A stretch of DNA of 64,000 nucleotides from JACDET01 sp038253825 (lineage in GTDB: Bacteria; Patescibacteriota; Microgenomatia; Levybacterales; UBA12049): NCBI GenBank assembly GCA_038253825.1, contig JBBSGT010000003.1, positions 1-64,000 of the forward strand. The letters are read 5' to 3'. A program made the translations under genes and the position numbers. The notes under the pieces were generated by a model. It saw only the letters and a program-made list of their open reading frames with translations, was not told where the DNA came from and did not search any database. Positions 38,256-47,628 of the stretch are shown here, in pieces (the stretch's first letter is position 1; every line of letters begins with the position of its first letter).

Positions 38256-38464
38256 AACCACAAGACATAGCATTTATTATAATATTATTACTTTTTCTTT
38301 GGAGAAGAAATCCAAAGTATTTACTCATGACAGCGCTTGCCTGTTTTGTTCTGGCAATTCCGTTATTTCATTTTCTCGTTTTTTTCACTGCAGAACGGCT
38401 TGTTATGTATGCCGCGGGATTTTTGATAGTAGCAATATTCTTGTTACTATATAAGCAAAAATAA
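38252..38464 (+). CDS. Small two-helix membrane protein
   Basis: Hypothetical protein of 70 residues with two or three hydrophobic stretches (IAFIIILLLFLW, YLLMTALACFVLAIPLFHFLVFF, LVMYAAGFLIVAIFLLLY). The start at 38252 is set by an ATGA overlap with the upstream stop; the longer in-frame opening at 38174 lies inside that gene and encodes a non-plausible Cys-rich lead. Function unknown, perhaps a small partner of the upstream membrane enzyme. The 190 bp after it hold nothing I could assign beyond the next promoter. Confidence 0.65.
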   Translation: MKPQDIAFIIILLLFLWRRNPKYLLMTALACFVLAIPLFHFLVFFTAERLVMYAAGFLIVAIFLLLYKQK

Positions 38465-38641
38465 TTAAAAATTTGAGTTTGTTCAATTCTTGCTGGAAAA
38501 TGAGTACAGATTTAATTTTCGCGATGCAATTGAGAAAAATATAACCTATTTACTCATATCATATCGAAAAGATAGCATGTTGTATCTACATACGTAGTCA
38601 ATATCCCAGATTTAAAAAACACTTTTTTCGATAAGATGCGA

Positions 38642-38647
38642 TATAAT
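38642..38647 (+). promoter_or_regulatory. -10 box for the gene at 38656
   Basis: TATAAT at 38642-38647, 8 nt before the ATG at 38656. No good -35 seen. Confidence 0.45.
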
Positions 38648-38655
38648 AATTGATA

Positions 38656-40203
38656 ATGTATAAAAGAATACCGGCATTATTTTACAAGAAGAGCAGGATC
38701 ATTGCTCTTGTACTCATTGGGATAAATATTATCCTCAACGCTTGGACAGTCTTTCATAAAGATATCATCTATAACTCTGACATTGCAAGAGATTTCTTAC
38801 TTTTTAATGAGATAACACAAAAGAAAATTATTTTAATTGGGCCACGAGCAGATGGCATACAAGGCTTATTTCATGGTCCTTTATGGCTTTACTTGAATTA
38901 TCCAGCATATATAATTGGTCATGGAAATCCATTAGTAGTTGGCTGGTTTTGGTTCTTTCTTACACTAATTTTTTTACTAGTAAGTTTTATCATTGCAACT
39001 AAACTATTTAATAAATCTGTAGGAATCCTCTATGTAACGTTGTTATCTTCAGTAATGATATATCATTCCAATGGCCTTTTTAATCCTGATGGAGCAATGT
39101 TCTTATTGCCGCTATTTTTGTTTTTCTTTTCATCTTATTATAAATTCAAGAGATTATCATATTTAGCAATCAGTTTATTGTTGGTGGGTTTGATGATCCA
39201 ATTCCAAATGGCAATTGGCATACCCTTTCTTATACTTTCAACGCTACTAACGCTTTATTTGATTATTAGAAATAGAAAATACTTCCATACCCTTGCTTTT
39301 CTTATAGTACTATTGCCTTTATCTACTTTTATACTCTTTGATTTAAGGCATAACTTTGAACAACTACATTCGATAATAAATAGTTTTTCTGGTCATACAA
39401 GTGCTCCTCAATTTAGTTTTTATAACAGACTTTCCAATAGAATTGAACTTATGACTTTCCAATTATTCTTTTTCCAAGGACAACTGTCTGCATTAAATTT
39501 ATTACTTTCATACATCATTGCCTTCTTCTTAGGGAAAAGAATTAGCGCAAAAGCTGACCAATATCGTTACTTGTACTTGTTATTTATATATTTTTATCTG
39601 GGCTTTTATACTATTTCTCTACTTCAAAATGGTAATCTGCTCTCATTTTTTATATATCCATTACTCACATTATTATTTTTATTATTCTCATCAAATTTAC
39701 TTTATCATGAGAAAAAGTTTTTTATTGCATTGATAATAATAATTCCAATATTGCAATTGATAAGCAGTATATCCTATATCTCAGAAACAACGAATAATAT
39801 TAATCGAGTAGATACCTCTTGGCAGTTTCAGCATAACATTGCTTTGAAGATTTTTACTTCAAACGATACTAGTTTTGGTTATCTTATCTATGCTCCTGAT
39901 GTATTTGGTTATAAACAAAAATATGCTTATGAATATACAAAAAGTGAATATCCTAATAAAAATGCTACTTTATTCCAAAAACAAAGAATTACCTATGTTG
40001 TCGTAGAACCTATACCGTCTAGCCGTACTGATTTGGCTCACGACTATGATAATTGGAAAAAAGATAAGGTAACCTTCGAGGGAAAACTATTAAGTTCGTA
40101 TACGTATCCAAACAGTTATAAAATTGAAAAATATCTTCTTACTGGAAAAGAGATTGCTGCACCTATAGATCCAGCTTTATTGGATATAATACACTTTAGA
40201 TAA
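38656..40203 (+). CDS. GT39/PMT-like membrane glycosyltransferase
   Basis: Membrane protein of 515 residues with about eleven hydrophobic segments. The first loop has YNSDIARDFLLF, then GIQGLFHGPLWLYLNYP, the same layout as the GC-rich gene at 2725, so these are distant paralogs. A soluble tail of about 120 residues ends it. ATG 38656 is chosen over TTG 38650 because a -10 box sits 8 nt upstream. Confidence 0.72.
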   Translation: MYKRIPALFYKKSRIIALVLIGINIILNAWTVFHKDIIYNSDIARDFLLFNEITQKKIILIGPRADGIQGLFHGPLWLYLNYPAYIIGHGNPLVVGWFWFFLTLIFLLVSFIIATKLFNKSVGILYVTLLSSVMIYHSNGLFNPDGAMFLLPLFLFFFSSYYKFKRLSYLAISLLLVGLMIQFQMAIGIPFLILSTLLTLYLIIRNRKYFHTLAFLIVLLPLSTFILFDLRHNFEQLHSIINSFSGHTSAPQFSFYNRLSNRIELMTFQLFFFQGQLSALNLLLSYIIAFFLGKRISAKADQYRYLYLLFIYFYLGFYTISLLQNGNLLSFFIYPLLTLLFLLFSSNLLYHEKKFFIALIIIIPILQLISSISYISETTNNINRVDTSWQFQHNIALKIFTSNDTSFGYLIYAPDVFGYKQKYAYEYTKSEYPNKNATLFQKQRITYVVVEPIPSSRTDLAHDYDNWKKDKVTFEGKLLSSYTYPNSYKIEKYLLTGKEIAAPIDPALLDIIHFR

Positions 40204-40274
40204 AGAGAAAGAGGTTAATAATCTTTTCTTTTGAACCGTTTGCTCCTTTTCCCACTATTTTTCGATAAATAGAT

Positions 40275-40304
40275 TTGTTGTTTTCGGAGACAACATGGTA
40301 CAAT
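40275..40304 (+). promoter_or_regulatory. Promoter for the GtrB-like gene at 40312
   Basis: TTGTTG (40275-40280), an 18-nt spacer, extended TGG TACAAT (-10 at 40299-40304), 7 nt to the ATG at 40312. Confidence 0.6.
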
Positions 40305-40311
40305 TATCGGT

Positions 40312-41265
40312 ATGATTAGTGTTATTGTCCCTGCGTGCAATGAAGGTGAAGGAATTCAGGCATTTTATGATGAAATGATGAAAGTCATGCCTGGGGTAGA
40401 TAAAGACTACGAAATAATCTTCATTGACGATGGTTCTACTGATAATACTTTGGAAATTCTCAAATCTTTTGTTCACCAGAATCACCATATCCGAGTCTTT
40501 TCTTTCAAAAGAAATCGTGGCAAAGCGGATGCGCTCGCCTATGGCTTTTCGTGTGTGAAAGGTGATATTGTCATTACCATGGATGCAGATCTCCAAGATA
40601 AACCTACACAGATCGAAAAATTCATCGCCAAACATAATGAAGGTGCAGATGTCGTATGCGGATGGAGAAAAAATCGAAAAGATAAATCAAAGATGGTTGT
40701 CATTTCCAAATTATTTAACTGGATTATCTGGAAATTGTTTGGTCTCCATCTCCATGACATTGATTGTGGTTTTAAACTCTTTACCACAGAAGCTGCGAGG
40801 AGTCTCCACATTTATGGGGGACTTTACCGATTTATTCCGTTGCTACTTTATGAAAATGGTTATGTCGTTGATGAGGTAGTTGTCGAACATGATGTACGAA
40901 AATTTGGACACTCCAAATATGGTTTTTCCAAAGTCTGGAAAAATTTGCCTGATCTTTTTACAATGATATTTTTAGTAAAGTATAGTAAAAGACCTTTGCA
41001 TTTTTTCGGTATTGTGGGAGGTTTATTAGTGCTCATTGGTTTGATCATCCTTCTGGACTTATCCTATTTACATTTTACCGGACATACAATTTCTCGAAGA
41101 CCAGCTTTGGTTTTGAGTATGTTATGTATAATTGCTGGTTTACAAACATTCTTTACCGGTTTTCTTGCAGATCTTATGATTAATATTTCCCATACCACTG
41201 GTTCTTCAAAGAATGAAGAGGCTCATTTTCCTCTCAAATATGCAAGCGATATGGTAAAAGCTTGA
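40312..41265 (+). CDS. GtrB/ArnC-like GT2 polyprenyl-phosphate sugar transferase with two C-terminal helices
   Basis: Membrane GT2 enzyme of 317 residues. The catalytic domain has IDDGSTD near 41, MDADLQDKP near 90-98 and DIDCGFKLF near 155. Two C-terminal helices (FFGIVGGLLVLIGLIILL and VLSMLCIIAGLQTFFTGFLADL) match GtrB/ArnC/DPM-III enzymes that charge undecaprenyl phosphate with glucose or similar sugars. It could feed the GT39 enzyme encoded just upstream (38656). Confidence 0.9.
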   Translation: MISVIVPACNEGEGIQAFYDEMMKVMPGVDKDYEIIFIDDGSTDNTLEILKSFVHQNHHIRVFSFKRNRGKADALAYGFSCVKGDIVITMDADLQDKPTQIEKFIAKHNEGADVVCGWRKNRKDKSKMVVISKLFNWIIWKLFGLHLHDIDCGFKLFTTEAARSLHIYGGLYRFIPLLLYENGYVVDEVVVEHDVRKFGHSKYGFSKVWKNLPDLFTMIFLVKYSKRPLHFFGIVGGLLVLIGLIILLDLSYLHFTGHTISRRPALVLSMLCIIAGLQTFFTGFLADLMINISHTTGSSKNEEAHFPLKYASDMVKA

Positions 41266-41274
41266 TGAGCATTA

Positions 41275-41283
41275 TGCTACAAT
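41275..41283 (+). promoter_or_regulatory. Extended -10 upstream of the truncated GT4
   Basis: TGC TACAAT at 41275-41283, with the start codon at 41302, giving a predicted leader of about 12 nt. Confidence 0.45.
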
Positions 41284-41301
41284 AAAATGTGAAATTGCAT
41301 T

Positions 41302-41835
41302 ATGAAAATCGGTATCGACATATCCCAACTTGCCTATGAAAGAACTGGTGTTGCGAACTATCTAAGGTGCCTTGTTGAGCATTTATTGGAAGTTGATACT
41401 GAAAATGAGTATATTCTCTTTTTCTCATCTATGAGAAATAATTTTCAATTTCCCAATGTCAATTTTCAATCAAAGCCCAATGTTTCGATTAAACGATTTA
41501 AATTCCCTCCTACATTGCTGAATATCCTCTGGAATAAATTGCATGTTATGCCGATTGAAATACTTATTGGTGATGTTGATGTCTTTATAACTTCAGATTG
41601 GACAGAACCACCAGTGAAGAAAGCGAAAAAGATGACTATTCTTTATGATCTGATTATCTATAAATGTCCACAAGAGACGGCAGCGCAGATTATTGCAACT
41701 CAAAAGAAAAAATTGGAATGGGTAAAGAAAGAATCTGCTATGATTTTATGTGTCTCAGAAGCGACGAAGCGAGATGCGGAAGATATTTTGGGAATTGAAA
41801 AAGATCGGCTAGCGGTTGTTTATCCGGGAGTGTAG
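41302..41835 (+). pseudogene. GT4 glycosyltransferase truncated after its N-terminal domain
   Basis: The 177 residues correspond to only the acceptor-binding half of a GT4 enzyme (usual length 350-380). It starts with IGIDISQLAYERTGVANYL, includes CVSEATKRDAEDIL, and stops straight after VVYPGV, the point where the interdomain linker begins in intact relatives. No donor domain or EX7E motif follows. A remnant of a palindromic repeat begins 10 nt after the stop. The gene is probably inactive, though expression as an isolated domain cannot be excluded. Confidence 0.75.
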
Positions 41836-41844
41836 AAGTTGTTT

Positions 41845-41873
41845 GAAATCCTACCGCTTTGCTCCAGGATGAG
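41845..41873. repeat. Half palindromic repeat element at the truncation point
   Basis: The stretch from GAAATCC to GGATGAG resembles the right arm of the element inserted in the GT4 gene at 50865-50936 (GAGATCC...CAGGATGACA). It sits between the truncated and the intact GT4 genes. Confidence 0.55.
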
Positions 41874-41888
41874 AGAGAATAGAAAAAT

Positions 41889-43025
41889 ATGATAATTGGA
41901 ATTGATGGGAATGAAGCAAATGTGAGAAAACGAGTGGGCATTAGTGAATATGCTTATCAATTGTTGGTGCAGTTTGTGAGCGAAAAATATCGTGACCGCG
42001 GCCTCAAATTTGTTGTCTACTTAAAAGATGAACCGCTTGATCACATGCCGAAAACAAGTAAGAACTTTGCATATCGCATTGTTAAACCAGGCAAACTATG
42101 GACACAATGGCGTTTACCTCTTGATCTGTACTTTCATCGGCCTCGGCCTGATATCTTCTTTAGCATGACACACTATGCGCCTCGTTTTTCACCTGTGCCT
42201 ACAGTAGTTTCAATAATGGACGTTGCATACGAGCATTTTCCGGAGCTTTTTAACCAAGCAGATTTGTATCAGCTCAAAAATTGGACAAAATACTCAGTAC
42301 ATAATGCTAAACGAGTTTTGACAATTAGTGACTCAAGCAGAGATGATATAATAAAAATATATGGTTCATCTCCGGAAAAGGTGAAGACGATTTATCCGGG
42401 AATAAAAGAGATTGCATCTCTTGAACCACATGTTTTTGGTATGAATCAGTTACAAGCAAAATACGATATCTCTGATAACTACGTCCTCTTTGTCGGCACG
42501 TTACAACCACGCAAAAATATTGCTCGTTTAATCGAAGCATTCGCGAAAGTTAGCCAAGAAAAACTGCAAGATAAGCCATTAGACTTAGTAATCATTGGTC
42601 GAAAAGGATGGCTTTATGAAGAAATTTTGGCGGCACCGGAGAAGTTTGGTATTTCAGACCGTGTTAAATTTCTTGAGGGAATCCAAGATGATGAGCTTAA
42701 TATTTTTTATAAACATGCGCTTTGCTATGTCCTTCCTAGTCTCTATGAAGGATTTGGTTTGCCCGTTATCGAAGCAATGCAACGTGGTTGTCCGGTTATT
42801 ACAAGTAACGTTTCCAGTATGCCTGAGGCTGGTGGGGATGCTGCACTCTATGTAGATCCTAAAAATGTTGATGATATCGTGGAAAAGATTACGTTGCTCG
42901 TAACGGATAAGAAGATGAGAGAGGATTTGATTGAAAAAGGGAAAAAACAGGTGAAGAAATTTAGTTGGAAAAAAGCAGCCAAAGAAACGCTAGAGGTTTT
43001 ACAAGAAGTCGGAGCTAAAAAATAA
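41889..43025 (+). CDS. GT4 glycosyltransferase (mannosyltransferase-like)
   Basis: Complete GT-B enzyme of 378 residues. IIGIDGNEANVRKRVGISEY opens the acceptor domain, VLFVGTLQPRKN the donor domain, and YEGFGLPVIEAM contains EX7E. It belongs to the mannosyltransferase-B-like group by overall motif pattern. It directly follows a truncated GT4 gene and precedes an acetyltransferase by 13 nt. Unlike other genes here, its upstream region has no good promoter. Confidence 0.87.
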   Translation: MIIGIDGNEANVRKRVGISEYAYQLLVQFVSEKYRDRGLKFVVYLKDEPLDHMPKTSKNFAYRIVKPGKLWTQWRLPLDLYFHRPRPDIFFSMTHYAPRFSPVPTVVSIMDVAYEHFPELFNQADLYQLKNWTKYSVHNAKRVLTISDSSRDDIIKIYGSSPEKVKTIYPGIKEIASLEPHVFGMNQLQAKYDISDNYVLFVGTLQPRKNIARLIEAFAKVSQEKLQDKPLDLVIIGRKGWLYEEILAAPEKFGISDRVKFLEGIQDDELNIFYKHALCYVLPSLYEGFGLPVIEAMQRGCPVITSNVSSMPEAGGDAALYVDPKNVDDIVEKITLLVTDKKMREDLIEKGKKQVKKFSWKKAAKETLEVLQEVGAKK

Positions 43026-43038
43026 AAAGGTTAATGTT

Positions 43039-43632
43039 ATGAGAAATTTATTGAATGAGAAAATGTCCAAAGAACAATTTATATCCAAAGGGAAAAATAG
43101 GGCAGGCACGGTGGGGCTGGAGTTGACTGTATTTCTTTTACATGTCATTGGTTGGTTTCCCTCGCATCATGTGAGACGCTTTTTTTATCGATTGACCGGA
43201 ATGCATATTGGTGACGGATCAACTATTCATACCGGTGCAAGATTTTATAACCCTGGACAAATTCGAATCGGCAATGATTCAATAATTGGTGAAGGTGTTG
43301 TATTGGATGGGCGCGCCTATCTGCGTATCGGTAATCATATAGATATAGCGTCAGAAGTGATGATTTACAATTGCCAGCATGATATCCAGAGTGCAGATTT
43401 TCATGCAGTTTGTGAAGAAGTTGTGATTGACGATTATGTTTTTATTGGACCACGTGCAATTATTTTGCCCGGAGTCACCTTAGGAAGAGGAGCAGTCGTA
43501 GCTGCAGGAGCAGTTGTGACAAAAAGTGTCGAACCGTTTGCAATTGTGGGTGGTGTTCCAGCCAAAGTAATCGGTGAACGGAAAAAAGAAGAACTGCATT
43601 ATCAATTGGGAAGGGCTGCCTGGTTCAGATAA
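43039..43632 (+). CDS. Hexapeptide-repeat acetyltransferase (WbbJ/Maa-like)
   Basis: Protein of 197 residues. A hydrophobic N-terminal part (VFLLHVIGWFPSHHVRRFFYRL) suggests membrane association. It is followed by hexapeptide repeats (IGNDSIIGEG, IGNHIDIA), the catalytic-type NCQHD loop, and VVTKSVEPFAIVGGVPAKVIG. It likely acetylates a sugar hydroxyl in the glycan. Second acetyltransferase in the window. Confidence 0.86.
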   Translation: MRNLLNEKMSKEQFISKGKNRAGTVGLELTVFLLHVIGWFPSHHVRRFFYRLTGMHIGDGSTIHTGARFYNPGQIRIGNDSIIGEGVVLDGRAYLRIGNHIDIASEVMIYNCQHDIQSADFHAVCEEVVIDDYVFIGPRAIILPGVTLGRGAVVAAGAVVTKSVEPFAIVGGVPAKVIGERKKEELHYQLGRAAWFR

Positions 43633-43674
43633 AGCTAAAAGTATAAAACGGAAAACAGGTATTTTTTTAGCTTT
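43631..43674. repeat. AT-rich inverted repeat after the acetyltransferase gene
   Basis: AAAGCTAAAA (43631-43640) and TTTTAGCTTT (43665-43674) are perfect 10-bp arms around a 24-nt loop. The second arm is followed by TTTAGCTTTTA-like copies up to the next start. It could be a weak terminator or a repeat remnant; the same AAGCTAAAAG string recurs at 58720-58730. Confidence 0.45.
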
Positions 43675-43697
43675 TAGTTTATCTTCTAGCTTTTATT

Positions 43698-44579
43698 ATG
43701 TTGCTTTCTATTATTCTCTTAAATTTTAATAAATCTCATTTAACAATTGCGTGTATGCAATCATTGTATGAACACTTTAGGAATGAATTTAGCGATAATC
43801 TATTAGAAATTATTTTGGTAGATAATGCTTCAGGTGATGGATCGGTTCAGGAGTTAAAGAGTGCGATAAAACAGAACGACTACAAAAATTGTCTGTTAAT
43901 CGAAAATAAGACCAATGATGGATTTAGTAAAGGTGTTAATAAAGGAGCTGAGGAGGCAAAAGGGGAATACTATCTCTTTTTAAACAACGACACGATTGTA
44001 AAAGATCGGGGAATTTGGGATATGATGCAGTATATGCAGTCTCACAGTGAAGTGTCGATTCTTGGAGGCAAACTGAGTAATGTAGATGGTTCGGACCAAC
44101 CATCGGTTGGAAAGTTTTATATGCCGACACAAGTGACACTTCTTATGTTAGGTTTGCAAAAATATGACATCATTGATAAAAATCCCGAAAAAATTGCAGA
44201 AGTGGATTGGGTTAAAGGGGGGTTACTAATGATCAGAAATGCCGTATTCAAAAAGCTGCATGGATTTGATGAAAAAATCTTTATGTATACAGAGGATATG
44301 GAATTATGTTATCGCGCCAAGCTAAACGGCTACAAAACCTTCTTTTATCCTTCTGTGCATGTTCTCCATGAAGAAACAGGAAGCTCAAATCGCGCTTTTG
44401 CCATTGTAAATATCTATGCAAATCTATTATACTTCTATAAGAAGCACCGCACGCACGGTGAGTATCTTTATTTACAATCGCTTCTGCGTATAAAAGCAGT
44501 TGCATTAATAGGAATTGGACGACTGCTCCGCAATTCCTACTTAGTCCAAACTTATGAAAAAGCTTTTAAAGTTACTTGA
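43698..44579 (+). CDS. GT2 glycosyltransferase (WbbL-like)
   Basis: GT2 enzyme of 293 residues. It has LNFNKSHLTIACMQSL, VDNASGDGS near 41, NDGFSKGVNKG, FLNNDTIV near 96 and YTEDMELCYR, the full set of WbbL-like rhamnosyltransferase motifs. It overlaps the following ligase-fusion gene by 26 nt. Confidence 0.86.
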   Translation: MLLSIILLNFNKSHLTIACMQSLYEHFRNEFSDNLLEIILVDNASGDGSVQELKSAIKQNDYKNCLLIENKTNDGFSKGVNKGAEEAKGEYYLFLNNDTIVKDRGIWDMMQYMQSHSEVSILGGKLSNVDGSDQPSVGKFYMPTQVTLLMLGLQKYDIIDKNPEKIAEVDWVKGGLLMIRNAVFKKLHGFDEKIFMYTEDMELCYRAKLNGYKTFFYPSVHVLHEETGSSNRAFAIVNIYANLLYFYKKHRTHGEYLYLQSLLRIKAVALIGIGRLLRNSYLVQTYEKAFKVT

Positions 44580-47500
44580 TGATAACTTGCTGCGATTTGG
44601 AGTAGCATTTGCTATTTTATTTACCGCGCTCTACCCAAAACTCCCAAGCGTCCATGTCCCACACACATGGGTGTATGTCAGATTGGAAGATTTTCTTATT
44701 TTATTCTTAGTATTTATTTGCTTAATCCAATTACTCAGAAGAAAAATCGCCTTGCCGAGACCCGAAGGATACGCGCTTGTGATCTATTGGATTGTCGGGG
44801 CGATTTCTCTTGTCTATTGTATAGCTTTCGTCATCCCTGGTTTACCTATTGAATTTTTCCCAAGTATAGCCTGGCTCGAGTTCTTGCGGAGAATAGAGTA
44901 TATGATTTTGTTCTTCGTGGCATTTTCTACTGTCCGTAATCAAAGAGATGTGAGGTTTTATCTCACAACGCTTGCTATTACACTCTCTTTGATTATCTGT
45001 TACGGATTCGGACAGAAGTTCTATCCGCTAATTTGGAATTTCTTTCCAGAGTTTTTTAAACATCACCAATTTTGTTTCCCGGCTTTCCTAACAGGAAATG
45101 AAGAGTTTGCAAAGGGGACGCCTTTATGTCTTGATTCGTTGTCACGTATTAGTTCTACCTTTGGGGGACATTATGATTTGGCAGCATATTTAGTTCTTGT
45201 TATACCTATTTTTATTGCGCTTTTTATTGTTGTCAGACGTTGGTATATCAAGATTCCATTTGCCATTCTTGTCGTTTTGGGACTAGAATTGCTTAATTTC
45301 ACATCATCACGAACTTCTTTTGCAGCATATGTTTTGGGTGCTATCAGTATGTTGATTCTTTGGAAAAAGAAACTATGGATTATTCCTGTTTTGCTTGCTA
45401 GTATCGGTATTCTCTTTTTCCTAAGTAATGCTACCTTGCAGCGTTTCGCGAAGACGATTCAACCGGTACAGGTTGTTCAAATACAACCGGGTTCTACCAC
45501 TTCTGATCAGGATATTCAAAAGATTATAAGTACGACACAACAGAAAAATGCCAATAAAAAGCCTCAGACACCCGCCCCTGGTACTGTGACGATTGGAAAT
45601 GACAGTAGTTTAGCAAGCGGCAGTAGTCAAGTTCTTACTGCTGAAGATTTAGCGTCATTACAGGCAAATGGCAGCATCTCAACTGTGTCCGGTTCATTCT
45701 TGTTGAAAAAAGCATATGCGCTTGATATTTCTTCTACTACGCGTTTTCAAGCAGAATGGCCACGAGACTGGAATGCCTTCTTGTACAGTCCAGTTTTCGG
45801 AACAGGCTATTCTTCTTTAACGCTTGCATCCGATAATGATTATCTCCGCGCCTTGGGAGAAACAGGGCTTGCAGGATTCCTAGCATTCCTTTTTATATTC
45901 GTAATATTTGGCATCTTTCTCAAAGAGGTTGCACATTCTGTTGAAGATCGAGTTACGCAAGCCTTCTTGTTTGGACTGGCTGGAGGCGTTATCGGTCTTT
46001 TAATTAATGCAGTATTGATTGATGTCTTTGAAGCCTCAAAAGTTGCGGAACCACTGTGGATTCTTTTGGGTATTGCTTTGGGAGCAGCGAAACTTTATCA
46101 CAAAAAAGCAATTAATTATAAAAAAGAGCTTCTCATATTTTTAACCTCCAATACCTTGATTATCATATATTTATTTGTTCTTGTATTTACCATTTTTGGT
46201 TCGTCAATCAATAACTTCTTCGTAGCTGATGACTATAGTTGGCTAAAATGGGCTGCAACGGCGGTACCGTCGGATCTTATGAAATACTTTGTATATTTGC
46301 CGGACTTTTTCTATCGACCTCTGGATAAAATCATTGTTTATTTCCTCTATACGATTTTCTCCTTCCTTCCACAGGGATACCACATTTTCATTTTGTTGCT
46401 TCACTTTGTGACAAGTGTTGGTGTCTTTTTCTTAGCTAAAAAAATATCGCGAAGTAAATTAATCGGTACTCTGACAGCTGTCTTATTTGTACTCCTTCCT
46501 GCACATACGGAAAATGTATTTTGGTTCTCAACAATTTCTGTTGAGCTGGGGGCATTATTTATTATCTTTATGATGCTTACTTACATTAAATTCAGAGAAA
46601 ATAATTCAATAGTCGGCTATATCCTGGCAATTCTTTTTGCGGCACTTGCATTCGTCACTTATGAAATTGCCGTAATCACCCCATTAATACTCATGACACT
46701 CGATATCTTTATTCTCAAACCAAAAAGAAATATTCGCATTGTATACTCCTACATTCCTTTTGTGATTTTACTCGTTTTATATTTCGTTATGCGATTTGTT
46801 TCGCATGCTTTTTCAGGTGGTGGCGACTACAGTTATCATCTCAGTCGATTTATCCCAAACATGATCGGAAACTTCTTGGGCTATACAGGTATGTATCTTG
46901 GTGGACCATCCTTTTTGTCTTTCTATAATACAGTTCGTGATAGTTTACGCTCAGACTGGATTTTCGTTTCCTTTGTTATTCTTGTCATTATTGGATTACT
47001 CATGTGGGCTATCTATACATACCGAAGGTCAGCAAAGGCAATGATCCATAATAAGGATATACACATTATTTTATTTTGCATAGTCTTTGCATTTATTTCC
47101 TTATTGCCGTTCTTACCACTGGGTAATATTGCACCGAGGTATTTGTATTTAGCTTCTGCTGGATACACATTGGCGTTGGTTTCTATTTTAAAATTACTCT
47201 TCATACATTGGTTAAAACAACCAAAATATGTGACGAGTTTGTTGATTGTTGTTACCATTGGTTTGTCGTTTATCTCTATTGTGAATTTGCGTCAAGAACA
47301 AAACAAGTGGGAAAATGCCGGTTACATAACGCAAAACACCCTCCTCTTTTTTAGAAAAAATTACGCAGGTTTAGGACAAGAGACTAATCTCTATTTTGTT
47401 AATACACCTGTGCAGGAAAACGGTGTGTGGGTATTTCCTGTTGGGCTTAATGACGGGTTGTGGATTATTTATCGAGATAAATTACCCCATGTTGTACAAG

Positions 47501-47604
47501 TGAATTCTCTTGAGGATGCGATGACGGCTGCAAATAGTGGTAATACAGATAATAACTATATCTTTGATTTTGATAAAAATGGGAGTATTCAGCAGGTTAG
47601 GTAA
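44554..47604 (+). CDS. Fusion of O-antigen ligase/polymerase-like protein with a GT39-like membrane glycosyltransferase
   Basis: Single uninterrupted frame of 1016 residues. Residues 1 to about 520 look like a WaaL/Wzy-type O-antigen ligase: TM helices, ELLNFTSSRTSF, a large Thr/Ser/Gln-rich periplasmic loop (roughly 305-400) and NDYLRALGETGLAGFL, the conserved ligase signature. Residues from about 530 to 1016 look like a GT39/PMT-like enzyme with VADDYSWLKW in the first loop and about ten more helices. Either half alone has normal family length. The fusion would combine glycan transfer or polymerisation with sugar addition from a lipid donor. Confidence 0.8.
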   Translation: MKKLLKLLDDNLLRFGVAFAILFTALYPKLPSVHVPHTWVYVRLEDFLILFLVFICLIQLLRRKIALPRPEGYALVIYWIVGAISLVYCIAFVIPGLPIEFFPSIAWLEFLRRIEYMILFFVAFSTVRNQRDVRFYLTTLAITLSLIICYGFGQKFYPLIWNFFPEFFKHHQFCFPAFLTGNEEFAKGTPLCLDSLSRISSTFGGHYDLAAYLVLVIPIFIALFIVVRRWYIKIPFAILVVLGLELLNFTSSRTSFAAYVLGAISMLILWKKKLWIIPVLLASIGILFFLSNATLQRFAKTIQPVQVVQIQPGSTTSDQDIQKIISTTQQKNANKKPQTPAPGTVTIGNDSSLASGSSQVLTAEDLASLQANGSISTVSGSFLLKKAYALDISSTTRFQAEWPRDWNAFLYSPVFGTGYSSLTLASDNDYLRALGETGLAGFLAFLFIFVIFGIFLKEVAHSVEDRVTQAFLFGLAGGVIGLLINAVLIDVFEASKVAEPLWILLGIALGAAKLYHKKAINYKKELLIFLTSNTLIIIYLFVLVFTIFGSSINNFFVADDYSWLKWAATAVPSDLMKYFVYLPDFFYRPLDKIIVYFLYTIFSFLPQGYHIFILLLHFVTSVGVFFLAKKISRSKLIGTLTAVLFVLLPAHTENVFWFSTISVELGALFIIFMMLTYIKFRENNSIVGYILAILFAALAFVTYEIAVITPLILMTLDIFILKPKRNIRIVYSYIPFVILLVLYFVMRFVSHAFSGGGDYSYHLSRFIPNMIGNFLGYTGMYLGGPSFLSFYNTVRDSLRSDWIFVSFVILVIIGLLMWAIYTYRRSAKAMIHNKDIHIILFCIVFAFISLLPFLPLGNIAPRYLYLASAGYTLALVSILKLLFIHWLKQPKYVTSLLIVVTIGLSFISIVNLRQEQNKWENAGYITQNTLLFFRKNYAGLGQETNLYFVNTPVQENGVWVFPVGLNDGLWIIYRDKLPHVVQVNSLEDAMTAANSGNTDNNYIFDFDKNGSIQQVR

Positions 47605-47610
47605 CTTATT

Positions 47611-47619
47611 TGCTATAAT
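47611..47619 (+). promoter_or_regulatory. Extended -10 promoter for the GT39 gene at 47629
   Basis: TGC TATAAT (47611-47619), then 9 nt to the ATG at 47629. Confidence 0.6.
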
Positions 47620-47628
47620 AGTAAAATC

